NCBI GenBank assembly: GCA_030272155.1
Contig: CP126200.1
Location: 2,666,001-2,730,000 of the forward strand
Reading direction: 5' to 3'
From: Tetradesmus obliquus
Lineage: Eukaryota > Chlorophyta > Chlorophyceae > Sphaeropleales > Scenedesmaceae
Length of the DNA: 64,000 bases
Below are positions 1 through 11,661 of the stretch, in pieces. Position 1 is the first letter of the stretch, and each line of letters begins with the position of its first letter. Both the position numbers and the translations under genes were made by a program. A model generated the notes under the pieces. The model saw only the letters and a list, made by a program, of their open reading frames with translations, was not told where the DNA came from and ran no database searches.

Positions 1-1236
1 GTGGCTGTCAGGCTCCCGCCAGCAGCAGTGCTGTAGCTGCAGTGGTAGCGTCACCAGGCAAGCTTCATGACGCGGCAGCAGCTGTGCTGGAGAGCCAATC
101 CGTTTTTTGGAGCCACTCTTGTCTCAGCAGCTGAGCGGCGGCTCATGTGGTCAGCGCTGCTCAGGCTGCAGTATGCAGCGCTGCCTAGTGTGCAGCAGCG
201 TTGAAACTCGCAGCACATCTGCAACAGCACGATGCCTGTGCAGCACCGGCTGCTGGTGCAGATGGTGGGCGCTTGCTGTGCTCAAAATAACAGGCAGCAG
301 CACATACTGTCAAAGAGTCAAGGAGCCGTATAGAGTCGGAGTGTTGCTGTGTTTTCAAAAAATTTAAGTTACAAAGCTCGAGGCCAGAAAGCTTGAATGG
401 TTGACACATTGATCGTGGCACCGAACCAGTTCCTGTGCGCACCAACACAATCAGCAATGCCCCAACAATGCTGCCTTGCCGTAGCGGCTGCAGCAGCTGC
501 TTGCGGCAGGCACACCAATGCCAAGCTGTGGTGTTGAGTTCCCATGACTAGCAGAGATGTTGCTGTCAAGGCCGATATGCCCATGCATTCTTCAATGTAT
601 CTGAAGCTACCTACGCCACCCAAGACTCACAACTAGACATGGTGAGATTAGACTGGCGGCAACGGCAGTGGCAGTAGCAAGATACCATGTGTTGGTTCAA
701 CTCATCAGTCAGCCACAACCACTGGTGTCGGACACCACTCAACTAGCAACGTCGTTGGCATTCACTGAATGCGGCGGCTGGCAGCCACTAGCTGCCAACA
801 CAACCAGCCTAGTAGGATGAACTACTAGCCTGCTTGCATGCACCTGTTTGTAATATCGCTGTCAACAACCAGCATGCCTGATCAAACTTTGGTTGCTGAG
901 CCCGGCTGCGTGCCGGCCACCCGGGAATGGATCAAAGTAGCAAGTATAAACACAGCAGCACAGCTCATCCTGCCACTGCCAGCATCGCAGTTCACGCACC
1001 AGGCAGTCTGCAAACCTGCTTAGCGGTACAGGGCCTCAACCCTTGCACAACACAATCAGCCAACTAATAATACAACTCCTGGTTGAGTTTCGCACTGGAT
1101 CAGGCATATAACACACACCGTCAAGAATATCCGTCAAGAATTACCACACATTACTCACTGCAGCAGACATCAGTTGCCACTGGGCAAAGCACATGGGGTG
1201 CTTACTCTCTTAACGATGCACGTGCAGCAGCAACAA
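1..1236. other. 3' flank of the sugar dehydrogenase gene; no gene seen
   Basis: This stretch lies downstream of the stop codon of the minus-strand dehydrogenase gene and probably holds its 3' UTR. Open frames on both strands are short, repetitive in Cys/Ser/Gln, and match no family I recognise. A TTACA (TGTAA on the minus strand), a polyadenylation signal known from chlorophytes, occurs near 367, but it is one of many possible. Confidence 0.5.
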
Positions 1237-4200
1237 TCAGTGATTGCCGTGCATCACGCAAGCAAGCACCATCAGCACGGCCCACCACGCGAAGCCAGCA
1301 GCCCTGACAGCAGCAGCGCCGCTGGGTTGAGCAGGCCCTTGAGAAGCACTGACGCTGCGTGTGGCACTGCTGCTGCTGTTTGCGTTGCTGGCGTTGTAAG
1401 TCACGCGGTACAGCGCTCCGGTGCCGTCGTCACTGATGAGCAGCGAGCCATCTGGCATTTGCTCCACATCCACCGGGCGGCCTGCAAGCGCAATGAAATA
1501 CAAATGCAGGGTCGAAGGGTTCAAGTCAGGCAGCCAGTTTGTAGTGCCGGCAAAATGACGTGTCACTGATGAGCAACGGGCCATCTGGCATCTGCCTCCA
1601 CATCCACCGGGCGGCCTGTAGGGTTATTAAAGCAAAAGCACACTGACACAAGAGTGAGGCAGAGAGCGTGCAATAAGATCAGGCTGGAGCATTGGAGCTT
1701 CTGACAGCTCTGCAGCAACTGGTGCGGTGTCTAGCAGCTGCTCCGCATCAATGGGCGGCCTGTGGTGTTGTTTATTGAGGCATGAGCAGAGGCAACTGAC
1801 AGAACGAGGCAGTGAATGTACACCACAAGCTGGCTGAAGCACTGCGGCTCTTGCAAGCTCTGCGGCAGCTGGTGCGCTGTGAGCAATGCGCTGTGAGCAA
1901 TGCGCTGAGTTGACTGCACTGATAGACAAAACGCCTCAGCAAACAAGATAGTTACATACATGAAATTGACCCCACCAACGAGCATCTGCAACAAGGTGTC
2001 ACAGTACAACCACAGGCCCCTCAACTGCGCTCACCCCATGTGAAGTTGTGCGCGTTGTCATTCTCGTTCTGCAGCCAGCCGCTCGCAAACGGCTCGTACT
2101 CAGACACCGCATTTGTGCCATTAGCAACCCGCAGCATCACGATGCGGTAGCCAATTTTGGGGGCCCTGTTCCAGCTGCCGTGCTCTGCAATGAAAGCCGT
2201 GCCGTCATACTCGCGAGGGAAGGCGCCAGGGGTGCTGTTGCTCCAGCGGTAGAAGCGCATTCCCAGGGGTGCTGTGTGGGGCCCCAGCGCCTGTACTGGC
2301 TGCCGATTAAGGGTCGGGTCTGCGTCAGAAAACGGGCCGCAGTAATGCAACAGCACCAGCAGCAGGGCATCGTCTCAGCAGATCACCATGCACATCACCA
2401 TGCACAACCAAAAAGTCACAGCCATGTGCATGGCAGCTGCAGCATGTCACTGCACGGAGACAAGAAAGCAGGATTCACGCCACGCACGACTCACACCATG
2501 TTAGTCATTACATTCTTCATGCTGAGCAGACAGGAAAATCTGCGTTGCATTTTCCTGTGCGTGCTCACCAGAGCAGTTGACCACAGTGCCGTTGGGGTTG
2601 AACTCCGGATCTAGCAGCGGCTTTCCCGCCCCGAAATCCCTCGCATACGGGTCGCCTGATCCTTCGGTGTGGCAGTACGGGTGCCCAAAGTTCGGAATGC
2701 TCGCCGGTGTCGTCGCGCCGGGCCGGGCGAGGACGGTTGCGGAGTTGGCCGGGATACTGTTGAGCTCGCAGTCGGGCACGTCGTTGCCGATCTTGTCTCT
2801 GCCGTTGTCCTGCGAAAGATAAGCAGTATGTCGGATCCAGGAAGTCAGCGCTATGTCAGGCACGCGATCTGATGGGACCTTGACTGAAGATCTAGTGTGC
2901 TTCTGCCGCGTACCAACAAGCATTGCTGGTTTAAGTAACATGTTGATTGCATTTGCAGCAAAACACTGTCAGTGTGCACTGCGTAGAGGCCTCCAACCAG
3001 CTCCCACGGTTGTCAGTGTGTAATGCAGCAAGCAAGTCACGTCGCTGCTTGCTGCCGTGATGAGGATTACACGCGCACTTACCGTGAAGTAGAGCTCTCC
3101 TGTCTTCGGGTGCCAGTCAAAGCCAACACTGTTGCGCACACCTGCAGGCAGTGCAAGCAGTACAGCCAGCAAGCAAGCAGTAAAGAGCAGCGCATCAAGG
3201 CGACAAAAGCAGCCAATCAGGCAGAACAGACAGCACACGCAAGCAGCATTTAAAGCACATGATGTGAAGTAGTCATGCTGTGTGCTGAACATGTCCTGCT
3301 TTGCACACCAAGACGGTAAGCGCGAGCTATGCATGCTATCTGGGCAACAAAAAAGTCCAGCAGCACAGGGCTGTTGCAGAAGCAGATCCAGATCAATCAC
3401 CTACACACTCACACCTTCTTCTGCAACTGACATCATGTGCAGTGTACATGTGCTAGCTGCTGGTTTAACAGCTGTGCGCCATGCAGGCATGTTCAACTTG
3501 TTGCTGATTAGTTACTGCCAAGTCTGTTGCCCCCCTCTCCTACCTGTAGCCAGCTGCCGCCCCTGAGGTGACATTCAGCGAATACAAGGTGCAAAACTGC
3601 ATGCCCAGCAGGGCACAAACTGCGTGCAGACATTTGCAATCTCTATACCACTGCTCACCTGTAGCAAGTTGCCGCAGCTCTCCCGATGTAACATTCAGCG
3701 AGTACAGGCTGCCAAACTGGATGCCCTGCGCAGTGCGGTTCAGCTTGCACACGTTGCAGGGCACGCCCACTGCCAGCACCAGCAGGCCATCAGGGGCGAA
3801 GCGAAGCACGCGGCGGCCGTGCCAGCGGTCACCCGGCAGCCTGTCTGTTATGACAGACTTGTTGCCTGTGAAGGGCTGCAAAGAGAATGCCACATGGCGG
3901 CAGCAGCAGCAGCAGCAGCAGTGTTGATGGTGAAGATTTGCTTGGACACAACGCGCACGTGCACGTGCACCCTGCAGTGGCCTGCTGCTGCTACCTCCTG
4001 CATACGCTGGCAACTCAACAAATTCCAAGTCATATGCTGACGTTCGGCTGGCACCAGCACACTGCCTTCTCTAAGTGCCCAAGACAATGAAGAACAAACA
4101 AAAACCAAAGACGAACAATGACAAACAAGAAACCATGTGAAGCCTACCTCATTGCGCAGCGCATAGCTGTGCACATTTGGCAGCCGCCACACCATGCCCT

Positions 4201-5078
4201 TGCCGTCCTGAAACCCTGACAGTAACAGGTCTGAACCCTGAACCACGATGCCATTGGGTGTGTCACTCCTCAATAGTGTGCCGCTGAAGTCTGGCACTCC
4301 ATTGCTGTCTTCGTCCACAATGTAGTAAACCTGCAGCAGGGATTACGCACGTGTTGCGACATGTGATCTGTGCAACAGTTGCTCAGGTGAGGCTGGTGAT
4401 CATTATATCAGCATGCAAGGCTGGATGGATCATCGTTAAGTGTCAGACGGGATGAGCTGTACATAGGCAGGTGATTTCGGCAAGCAGCTGCATCATGCGA
4501 CTTCTAGCTGTGTATCTGGGTGACTGCGCAGTCCTGCATGCAGCCCACGCAACGTGCTGCTGCTGCTGTGATGGCCAGAATGCTGCGCTATACTTACGTT
4601 TCCCACGGGGTTTTTGCCGTCATCAGATCCAGCAGACCCCACATACACAATGGTTGACCCATTGACCACAGTAGCTGAGATGGTGCGTGCTTTGGGCAGG
4701 CCATCTTGATACACACTGATGTTGAACCCCGGGGGTACAGTCAGCAGCTGTGGCTGCAGGCCCTTTACTTCTGGCACTGGCTCTGCTGCGTGTACTGCAA
4801 AGGGTTTCAAGGTGAAGGTGGTTGGCGGTGCAGCGTGTCAGTGCAAACGCATGGAGGGTGACATGTGGTGAAGAGGCACCACTGAACACAACTGCAGGCA
4901 GCACGCCCCTGGACGTCGCTATGCGAGCAGTATCACGACAAGTGGAGTTTAATGAAGCCTTACATGCATTGAACAGAGGCATGCCTGCAAGTTTACTGTA
5001 TGAACAGGCGAGTTACTCACCAGCAGATGACCACAGCAGCAACAGTAGCTGTAGCACAGCGAAGCCGATACAGCCCAT
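1237..5078 (-). CDS. PQQ-type sugar (L-sorbosone-like) dehydrogenase, secreted and possibly GPI-anchored
   Basis: The product is predicted to be a beta-propeller sugar dehydrogenase of the glucose/sorbosone dehydrogenase family, which oxidises sugars with pyrroloquinoline quinone. Eight exons read 5021-5078, 4598-4794, 4148-4330, 3659-3875, 3083-3141, 2569-2809, 2035-2295 and 1237-1481. All junctions keep frame and give 486 residues. Family blocks appear in order: VGFDWHPKTGELYFTDNGRD with the following GND.P.CELN, then NFGHPYC, LGPHTAPLGMRFY, FIAEHGSWNR and the closing GRPVDVEQMPDGSLLISDD. The N-terminus (MGCIGFAVLQLLLLLWSSA followed by VHA) is a signal peptide. The C-terminus ends in a hydrophobic stretch after a Ser/Gly/Ala-rich linker, as GPI signals do. 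The acceptor of exon 7 was chosen at 2295 because the nearer AG breaks frame. Family assignment is firm; substrate and anchoring are inferred. Confidence 0.85.
1562..1765 (-). repeat. two acceptor-edge copies of dehydrogenase exon 8
   Basis: Two partial copies of the start of the last exon (GRPVDVEQ region) with a preceding CAG lie at about 1563-1615 and 1718-1760, between exons 7 and 8. The nearer copy has a one-base insertion that shifts frame. The more distant one has diverged further. Intron sequence around 1650-1735 is also echoed at about 1800-1890. Confidence 0.75.
3535..3600 (-). repeat. donor-edge copy of dehydrogenase exon 4
   Basis: The last roughly 55 nt of exon 4 (FGSLYSLNVTSGELRQLAT region) recur here with their own GT donor, downstream of the intact exon at 3659-3875. 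A small deletion alters the copy. Confidence 0.8.
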
Positions 5079-5650
5079 GCTGCCGCTGCGCACTTCAGCC
5101 AATATGTCACTCAAGTCAGTAGTCTAAGCCGATAGCTGCTGTTCGATCACTACCAGAGATGCTGCTGCTTCGTGAAACAAACGATTTCGCAGTTCCGGTG
5201 GCTGCCAATCAGACGATGCTAAGCGGCCAGATCTGCACGTGCCTGCTACTATGCATACCCGCACACTTTTACGGGTTCGACACACCAACGGTGCTAGCAG
5301 AAGCCATGTGATGTTACGCTAGGGCTCATGTCTTGCTGCGTTATCCCTCGGGGGTACAAAACCACCAGCACGTAGAGAGCTCCGCTGCTTCAACCAATAT
5401 GTACAACTTAAACAGCTGAAATTGCCAAAAAGCGGCTGCAGCAGGCCAAGCAGCATTCGCTGTAACTCACAGGCATTCCTGCAACCTCCCCATTACAACA
5501 GAATTGTTGTTGCGGGTTCCGGCTCTGTGTCAATCCTAAAACAACGCATCTTGGTTCAAACCCTACACAAACTGCCGAAGTACCAACGATGCATCTACCA
5601 GGCACTGCAACACCCTATGACAACGTCGGTCAACTGCCGAAGTGCTTCAA
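5079..5650. other. intergenic: 5' flank of dehydrogenase, distal 3' flank of VWA gene
   Basis: No gene was recognised. It should contain the dehydrogenase promoter. A TTACA (minus-strand TGTAA) at about 5494-5498 is a candidate polyadenylation signal for the VWA gene. Confidence 0.4.
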
Positions 5651-5654
5651 GGAG

Positions 5655-6180
5655 TCATGTTGCTGGCTGCCTCTTGCTCGCTGCCATGCTGCCATGCTGC
5701 CCGATTCAGCTTTAGCCTCGCGCCGCTGCAGCCCAGCCTGCTCCTTGCAGCATGCGCAGCATAAACATGACGCCTTGCTCAAAGCCAACCGCACCACAGC
5801 ACTATTGCTTCTTCTTGCTCGCCGCCATGTACTGAGCCATGCCGCCCTGTGCTGCAGCCATGCTGCCGGGCTTGGCCTTTGACTGCAGCCGCTGCAGCTT
5901 GGCCTGCCGCTTGCATCACATCATGATATGTCAAAGGCATCGTCACCGCCATCAGTGCTGCTTCTTGCTTGCTGCCATGCTGCCGGGCTTGGCCTCGCGC
6001 CACTGCAGCCCAGCCTGCTCCTTGCACCAGCTGCAGCATAAACATGACGCCTTGCTCAAGGCCAACCGCACCAAAGCACTAGTGCTCTTCCGCCATGTAC
6101 TGCGCCATGCCGCCCTGCGCAGCTGCCATGCTGCCGGCCTCGGCCTGATCCTTGCACCAGCTGCAGCATGAACATGACGC
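5655..6180 (-). repeat. tandem copies of the VWA gene's terminal coding segment
   Basis: Three to four imperfect units, roughly 130-190 nt each, repeat the final coding segment and stop-codon region of the VWA gene (residues around KPGSMAAAQGGMAQYMAASK). They lie at about 5655-5770, 5774-5910, 5960-6050 and 6052-6180, all downstream of the stop at 6206-6208. They therefore sit in 3' UTR or intergenic sequence. Confidence 0.8.
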
Positions 6181-6205
6181 CTTGCTCAAAGCCAACCGCA
6201 CAACC

Positions 6206-9200
6206 CTAGTGCTTCTTCTTGCTCGCCGCCATGTACTGAGCCATGCCGCCCTGCGCAGCAGCCATGCTGCCGGGCTTGGCCTTGGACTGCAGCCGCTGCA
6301 GCTTGGCCTGCTCCCTGCGCTGCTTCTCATGCGCCAGGCCAGCCAGGCGCCGCTTGCTGTTGCCGGCAGCGTCGTCCCAGTCAAACGCCAGCCGCGAGTC
6401 GGCCTGCAGATGTGAGGTAACATGCAGAAAGACAGCCAAGGTTGTTCAGGCAGTGTGTACGATATAATGAAGTACGAGTGGAGGTAAGGGGGGCGTTCAG
6501 AAGTGCAGAAGCACAGCTGCATAACGATGGTGCTTGCAGGAAAGCAGCACACGCAGGTGGGCTTGCGCCAGGCCAGTCAGGCGGCGCTTGCTCTTGCCGG
6601 CAGCATCATATCAGTCATACGCCAGCCGCAAATCGGCCAGCACAGGTGCCAGACAACAATACACAGATGTGCAGGGAACAGACACAGTGGTGACACAGCC
6701 ACGAGTCAGTCTGCACAGGTGCAGGCAATAACAACACAGCTATTCTCGTACAAGACACAGTGGTGAGATGTGACGAGTTCACAAGCACTGTGTCGGGCAT
6801 GCGCCAGCCGGCAGTCAGCTTGCACACCCAGCAACACACCAGATCACAAAACCCCAAAATGTACACACCTGCACAGGCCCAACACAAAAAAACCACCTGC
6901 GCAGACCCCACAGCAACCCACCTGCACGCTTGCCCAGCCCTCGAACTCGCTCATGCACTGTTCCACCTTGCCATTTGGCAGGTAGTTGGTGCACAGCGCG
7001 CGCAGCACGGCAGGGTCTGCCCGCTTCTTCTCAGGGCTGCCGATGATGAGGCCGTGCACACCACAACAACACAGGCACAACCAGCTATGGACAGGCCAGC
7101 TTTGCCTCAAAATGCGGCAGTGCTGCAAAAGCAGTGCATCTCAACACCACAATCAAACAAAAACCCACCTGCACAGACGCCCAGCCCTCGAACTCGCTCA
7201 TGCACTGCTCCACTTTCCCGTTTGGCAGGTAGTTGGTGCACAGCGCGCGCAGCACCGCTGGGTCTGCCCGCTTCTTCTCAGGGCTGCCGATGATGAGGCC
7301 GTGCACGCGCAGGCCCATCTTCTCTTTTGCTCCGGATAGCTTCTGCATGATTTCCGGGCCTGGCTGCCGCAGCTCCCCGTCTGCAGGCAGAAAAGGCAGG
7401 CAGTGCAGCGAGTTTGGTGTCTACCAGTGCAGCAGCAGCAGCTTCTCCTTCGCCCGGAGTACTGTTTGCAGTACAGGGGCCCTGGCTGGCTCAGCTCGCC
7501 GTCTGCATTCATAAAAAGGCAGGCAGTGCGGAAGATCAAAGGGGACCAATGCAGGCGCAGGCCCGTCTTCTCCTTCGCGCCAGACAGCTTCTGCATGATT
7601 TCGGGGCCGGGCTGCCGCAGCTCCCCGTCTGCAGGCAGAGAAAAGGCAGGCAGAGGAAAGGCAGGCAGAGCGGAAGATGAGTTGGACACCAATGCACGCG
7701 CAGGCCCATCTCCTTCTTCGCGCCAGATAGCCGTTGCATGACTTTAGAGGCCGGGCTGGCGCAGCTTCTAACACATGCGCACCAAACATGGACATCAACC
7801 TTTCCCCCCCACCTGAGACCAGCAGGATGTCACTGTTGGCCCATTTGGCATCTGTCAGCCTGTTGAGGCAGCGCCGCAGCGGCTCGTTGAAATTACTGCC
7901 GCCACACCATACCAGCACCCAGCACCTGCCACGGCCCCCACCCTCACCCAACATGACCAGCACCATCCAGTGCACTTCAACAGTGCCAAAAGCGACAATG
8001 CGTATTTAAAGCAGTCAGCACAGCAGTTTGCAGGCATACAAACACAAGGCCGGCCCCTACCTGAGACCAGCAGGAAGTCGCTGTTGGCCCACTTTGCATC
8101 TGTCAGCCGGGTCAGGCAGCGCCGCAGCGGCTCATTGAAGTCACTGCCGCCATCCCACGCCGACACCCAGCACCTCGCCATTACCCACCCACCCCCTGAC
8201 AGCACCGGACACCGCCTTACGTTCATATGCATGAACACGGTGCTGAAAAGAGACAGTGCGTAGTGGTAAGTAAGCCAGCAAAGCTGATTGCAAGCATCCA
8301 GAACACTAAACACCACCCCAGCGCCGCACCTGAGACCAGCAGGATGTCGCTGTTGGCCCACTTTGCGTCGGTGAGCCTGTTGAGGCAGCGCCGCAGCGGC
8401 TCGTTGAAGTCGCTGCCGCCGTTGAACAGCGCCTCCAAAAAGTCCAGCAGCCGCAGCAGGGAGGGCATGTCCACGCCCAGCTCCACCTCACGCACCTGAA
8501 AGCGTCAACAGAGAAACTTTTTACTAACCAACTACCACCACCCTGCAACTGTGGACACAGCGCTGCAGCAGGCACACAAACAGCACTGCGCCTCAAAAGG
8601 CATAACAACTCACCTCCGCTGGTCCCGCGAACCCAAACATGAAGCAGTCCCGCTCCTGCTCCTTCGCAGCCCGCATGCACTCAAGCGCGAGCGCCTTGGC
8701 CACAGTCTCGCGCGGCCCCCTCATACTGCCACTCGTATCCACACACAGCAGGATCGGCCCGCGGTCTGCGGTGGGGCGGATTTCGCGGCGTTCGGGGTTT
8801 ATGGTTGTGGGGAACTCGCCCCAGCCGTCGCGCTCGTAGGTCTGCAGGCCTTTCTCGGCCATCTTGGCGTAGAAGAGCAGCTTAGACTGACGCACCAGGC
8901 GGCCACGCGCCAGCATAGCAGCCTCTGCAGCTCGGCGCAAATATGATAAGTGTGAAAGCGATTGATACCGGCAACACACAGGGAAATAAAGGCATGAACG
9001 GTGTATAATAGTGTCCAGCCACATTCAGTGTGAGATGTCAGAGTAGATTGGACTGGCGCACCAGGCGGCCACGCGTCAGCATGGCGGCCTCTGAGAGAAA
9101 TTTAAAGGGAAAAGAGGACGGAGTGTGTTGTGTGTGCTGTATCCTGGTGTGAATGTTTGAAAGCAGCTTAGACAGGAGCAGCAGGCCGCACACACCGCAG

Positions 9201-11022
9201 GGAGCTACCCCAGCCAAAGCCTCAAAGTACCACAGCCAGTCTCCTAAGTAACAGTGTTCATCACTGTTCTCTCACTCGCTGGCAGCAGCCTGCTGATGTC
9301 ATCGCTGCGTGTGAGGCCGCATGCAGTCACACGCGCAGCCTTTCAACTTGAGACTTTCAAGCGCATGTAACATCAGAAGTAACACATCATAAACGGTGTC
9401 ACTGTCCCACCTGCTGGCAGCAGCCTGCTGATGTCGTCGCTGCACTGCACTCACAGTGTGAGGCCGCATGCGGTACACCTGCCGCCGTTCAAGCCGCATA
9501 CAACATCCATATTATCACATTGATAACAGTGTTGACTTCTCACCTGCTGGCAGCAGCCTGCTGATGTCATCGCTGCGGGTGAGGCCGCGCGTCTCCTGCG
9601 CCTCCAGCACCGTGCGCAGCAGCCCAGCCCGCCCGTTCATGTCCAGCAGCTGCACAGGAGCGCGCCTGCAGGGCCGCAGCCGCGCAAAAGAATGTTTAAA
9701 ACCTTCTAACAGTGTATATGACTGTTTTAACACAGTGGCTTGCATGCTACACGCCACATGCAGACACTCCCATCCAGCCCGGCGCGCCTCCTTTGACGGC
9801 ATGCTTGCCAGCATGTTTTGCCTCCGCCGCATCGAACGCCTCCATGTCATGATAACTCAGCTCACGTGCTGGCCACTCACCGCAGTGGCCCCCAGCCGCC
9901 GCCCCTGCCCAGGCTGCGCACCAGGTCACGCAGCTCCTTCAGGTCCTCCAGCTTGCGCCGCAGCTCATCAAGCTGGCTCCAGCCCTGGCAACAAAAATAA
10001 ACATGTCACATGATGTCTTATGTTGTGTTAATTTGTTGAGTGGCGTACAACATGCACACTTGAATCTCCTTGAGGTCCTCCAGCTTGCGCCCAAGCTCGT
10101 CCAGCTGGCTCCAGCCCTGCAGTAATGCATGTGTTATAATGTGTTGTAAAGTTATCAAAACAGACATGCCACATGCCTGCTCATTCCAAAGCAGAAAGTA
10201 GCACATTGCGCAAGCCAACAGGAAGCACAGACACAGGAGCAGCACGTACGTGCTGTCCTACCCTTTACAGCCAACACAGCCGTAGGCAGCACTTGCCAGC
10301 AGCGCAACTCACTTAACCAGCAATTTTGCCCTCACATCCCAACAGCAACTCCTGCACCCAAAGCATTCTACCCCTCAGCCCAAAACCCTCACCTGCCACC
10401 TCCAAATGTCGCCCTGCAGCTCAAACCCTGAACCGCCCAGCAGCGCCTCCAAACCCTGAAATGCCCGCCCAGCCTTGGTCAACGCCTCCATGGGCTCCTG
10501 CCAAGCCCCAAACCCTCAAACCTCAAGCCAAAATTAGTTGCCTAAACCCTCACCTGCGTCCTCCAGATGTTGCCCTGCAGCTCAAATCCTGAACCGCCCA
10601 GCAGCGCCTCCAAACCCTCAAACGCCCGCCCAGCCTTGGTCAACGCCTCCATGGGCTCCCACCACTGGAAATATAACGCTTTGACCAGCTCAACCGCCAG
10701 CAGCTTCTCTGGCGGCAGTGCCTTGGTCAACCTCCATCAGTCCCAGCCAAGCCCCAAGCATTATACCTTACGCCAAAAACCCTAAACTCTAAAACCTAAA
10801 CCCTCACCTGCCGCCTCCAGATGTTGCCCTGCAGCTCAAACCCTGAGCCGCCCAGCAGCGCCTCCAAACCCTCAAACGCCCGCCCAGCCTTGGTCAACGC
10901 CTCCATGGGTTCCCGCCACTGGAAATACAACGCTTTGACCAGCTCAACCGCCAGCAGCTTCTCTGGGGGCAGCGCTGCTAACATGGGGCTGAGCTTGGCG
11001 GGTGCAGCCTTGGGCACAGACT

Positions 11023-11053
<31 letters not shown>

Positions 11054-11624
11054 CAGCAGCAGCAGTGCAGGGTGGAGGCCATGAGATGAGATGTACGTGA
11101 ATGGTGAGGGTTGTGCTGTTGGATAACAGCAGAAAGAACAGCCTCAAACAGTGCAGCTGGCCTGACGTGTTGCATGGGCTACCCTTGCCTGCTGCTGCTC
11201 CTGCTGCTCCTGCTGCTGCTGCTACAGCCAACACATCCCCTCCGCAATGGCTTGAACACATTTCCTCCTCCTCCTGCCCTTGGGGCTCCCCGCACCCCTG
11301 CATGCCGCACTAGCGGCTTGACTCGCTTGTGCTCTTAAATTTAATGCCCAACAAACATCAAAGCATGGCATGCCTCCACTCACTTCCTCCCGTCCACTGA
11401 TCCAGTGTGCTGCATCCTCCTACTGCTGCTGATACATGCAACACAGTCACCCCCAACACAGCACTTCTGCCAGCCACCCACGCACCTCCTCCTCCTGCAC
11501 TTGAGGCTCTCCACCGCCCCTGCGTGCTGCGCGTGCCGCCTTCTCCTGTGCGATGAGCTCCGCGATGCTCTCAAACTTGTTGCCCTGCGCATCCACCTCG
11601 GGCTGCTCCTCCTCCTCCTCGATG

Positions 11625-11661
<37 letters not shown>

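Noticed and set aside
5515-5575. tRNA-like B box (GGTTCAAACCC) near 5553
   Set aside because: No A box at proper distance, no cloverleaf and no matching acceptor stem. A similar GTTCGACCCC at about 54307 fails for the same reasons.
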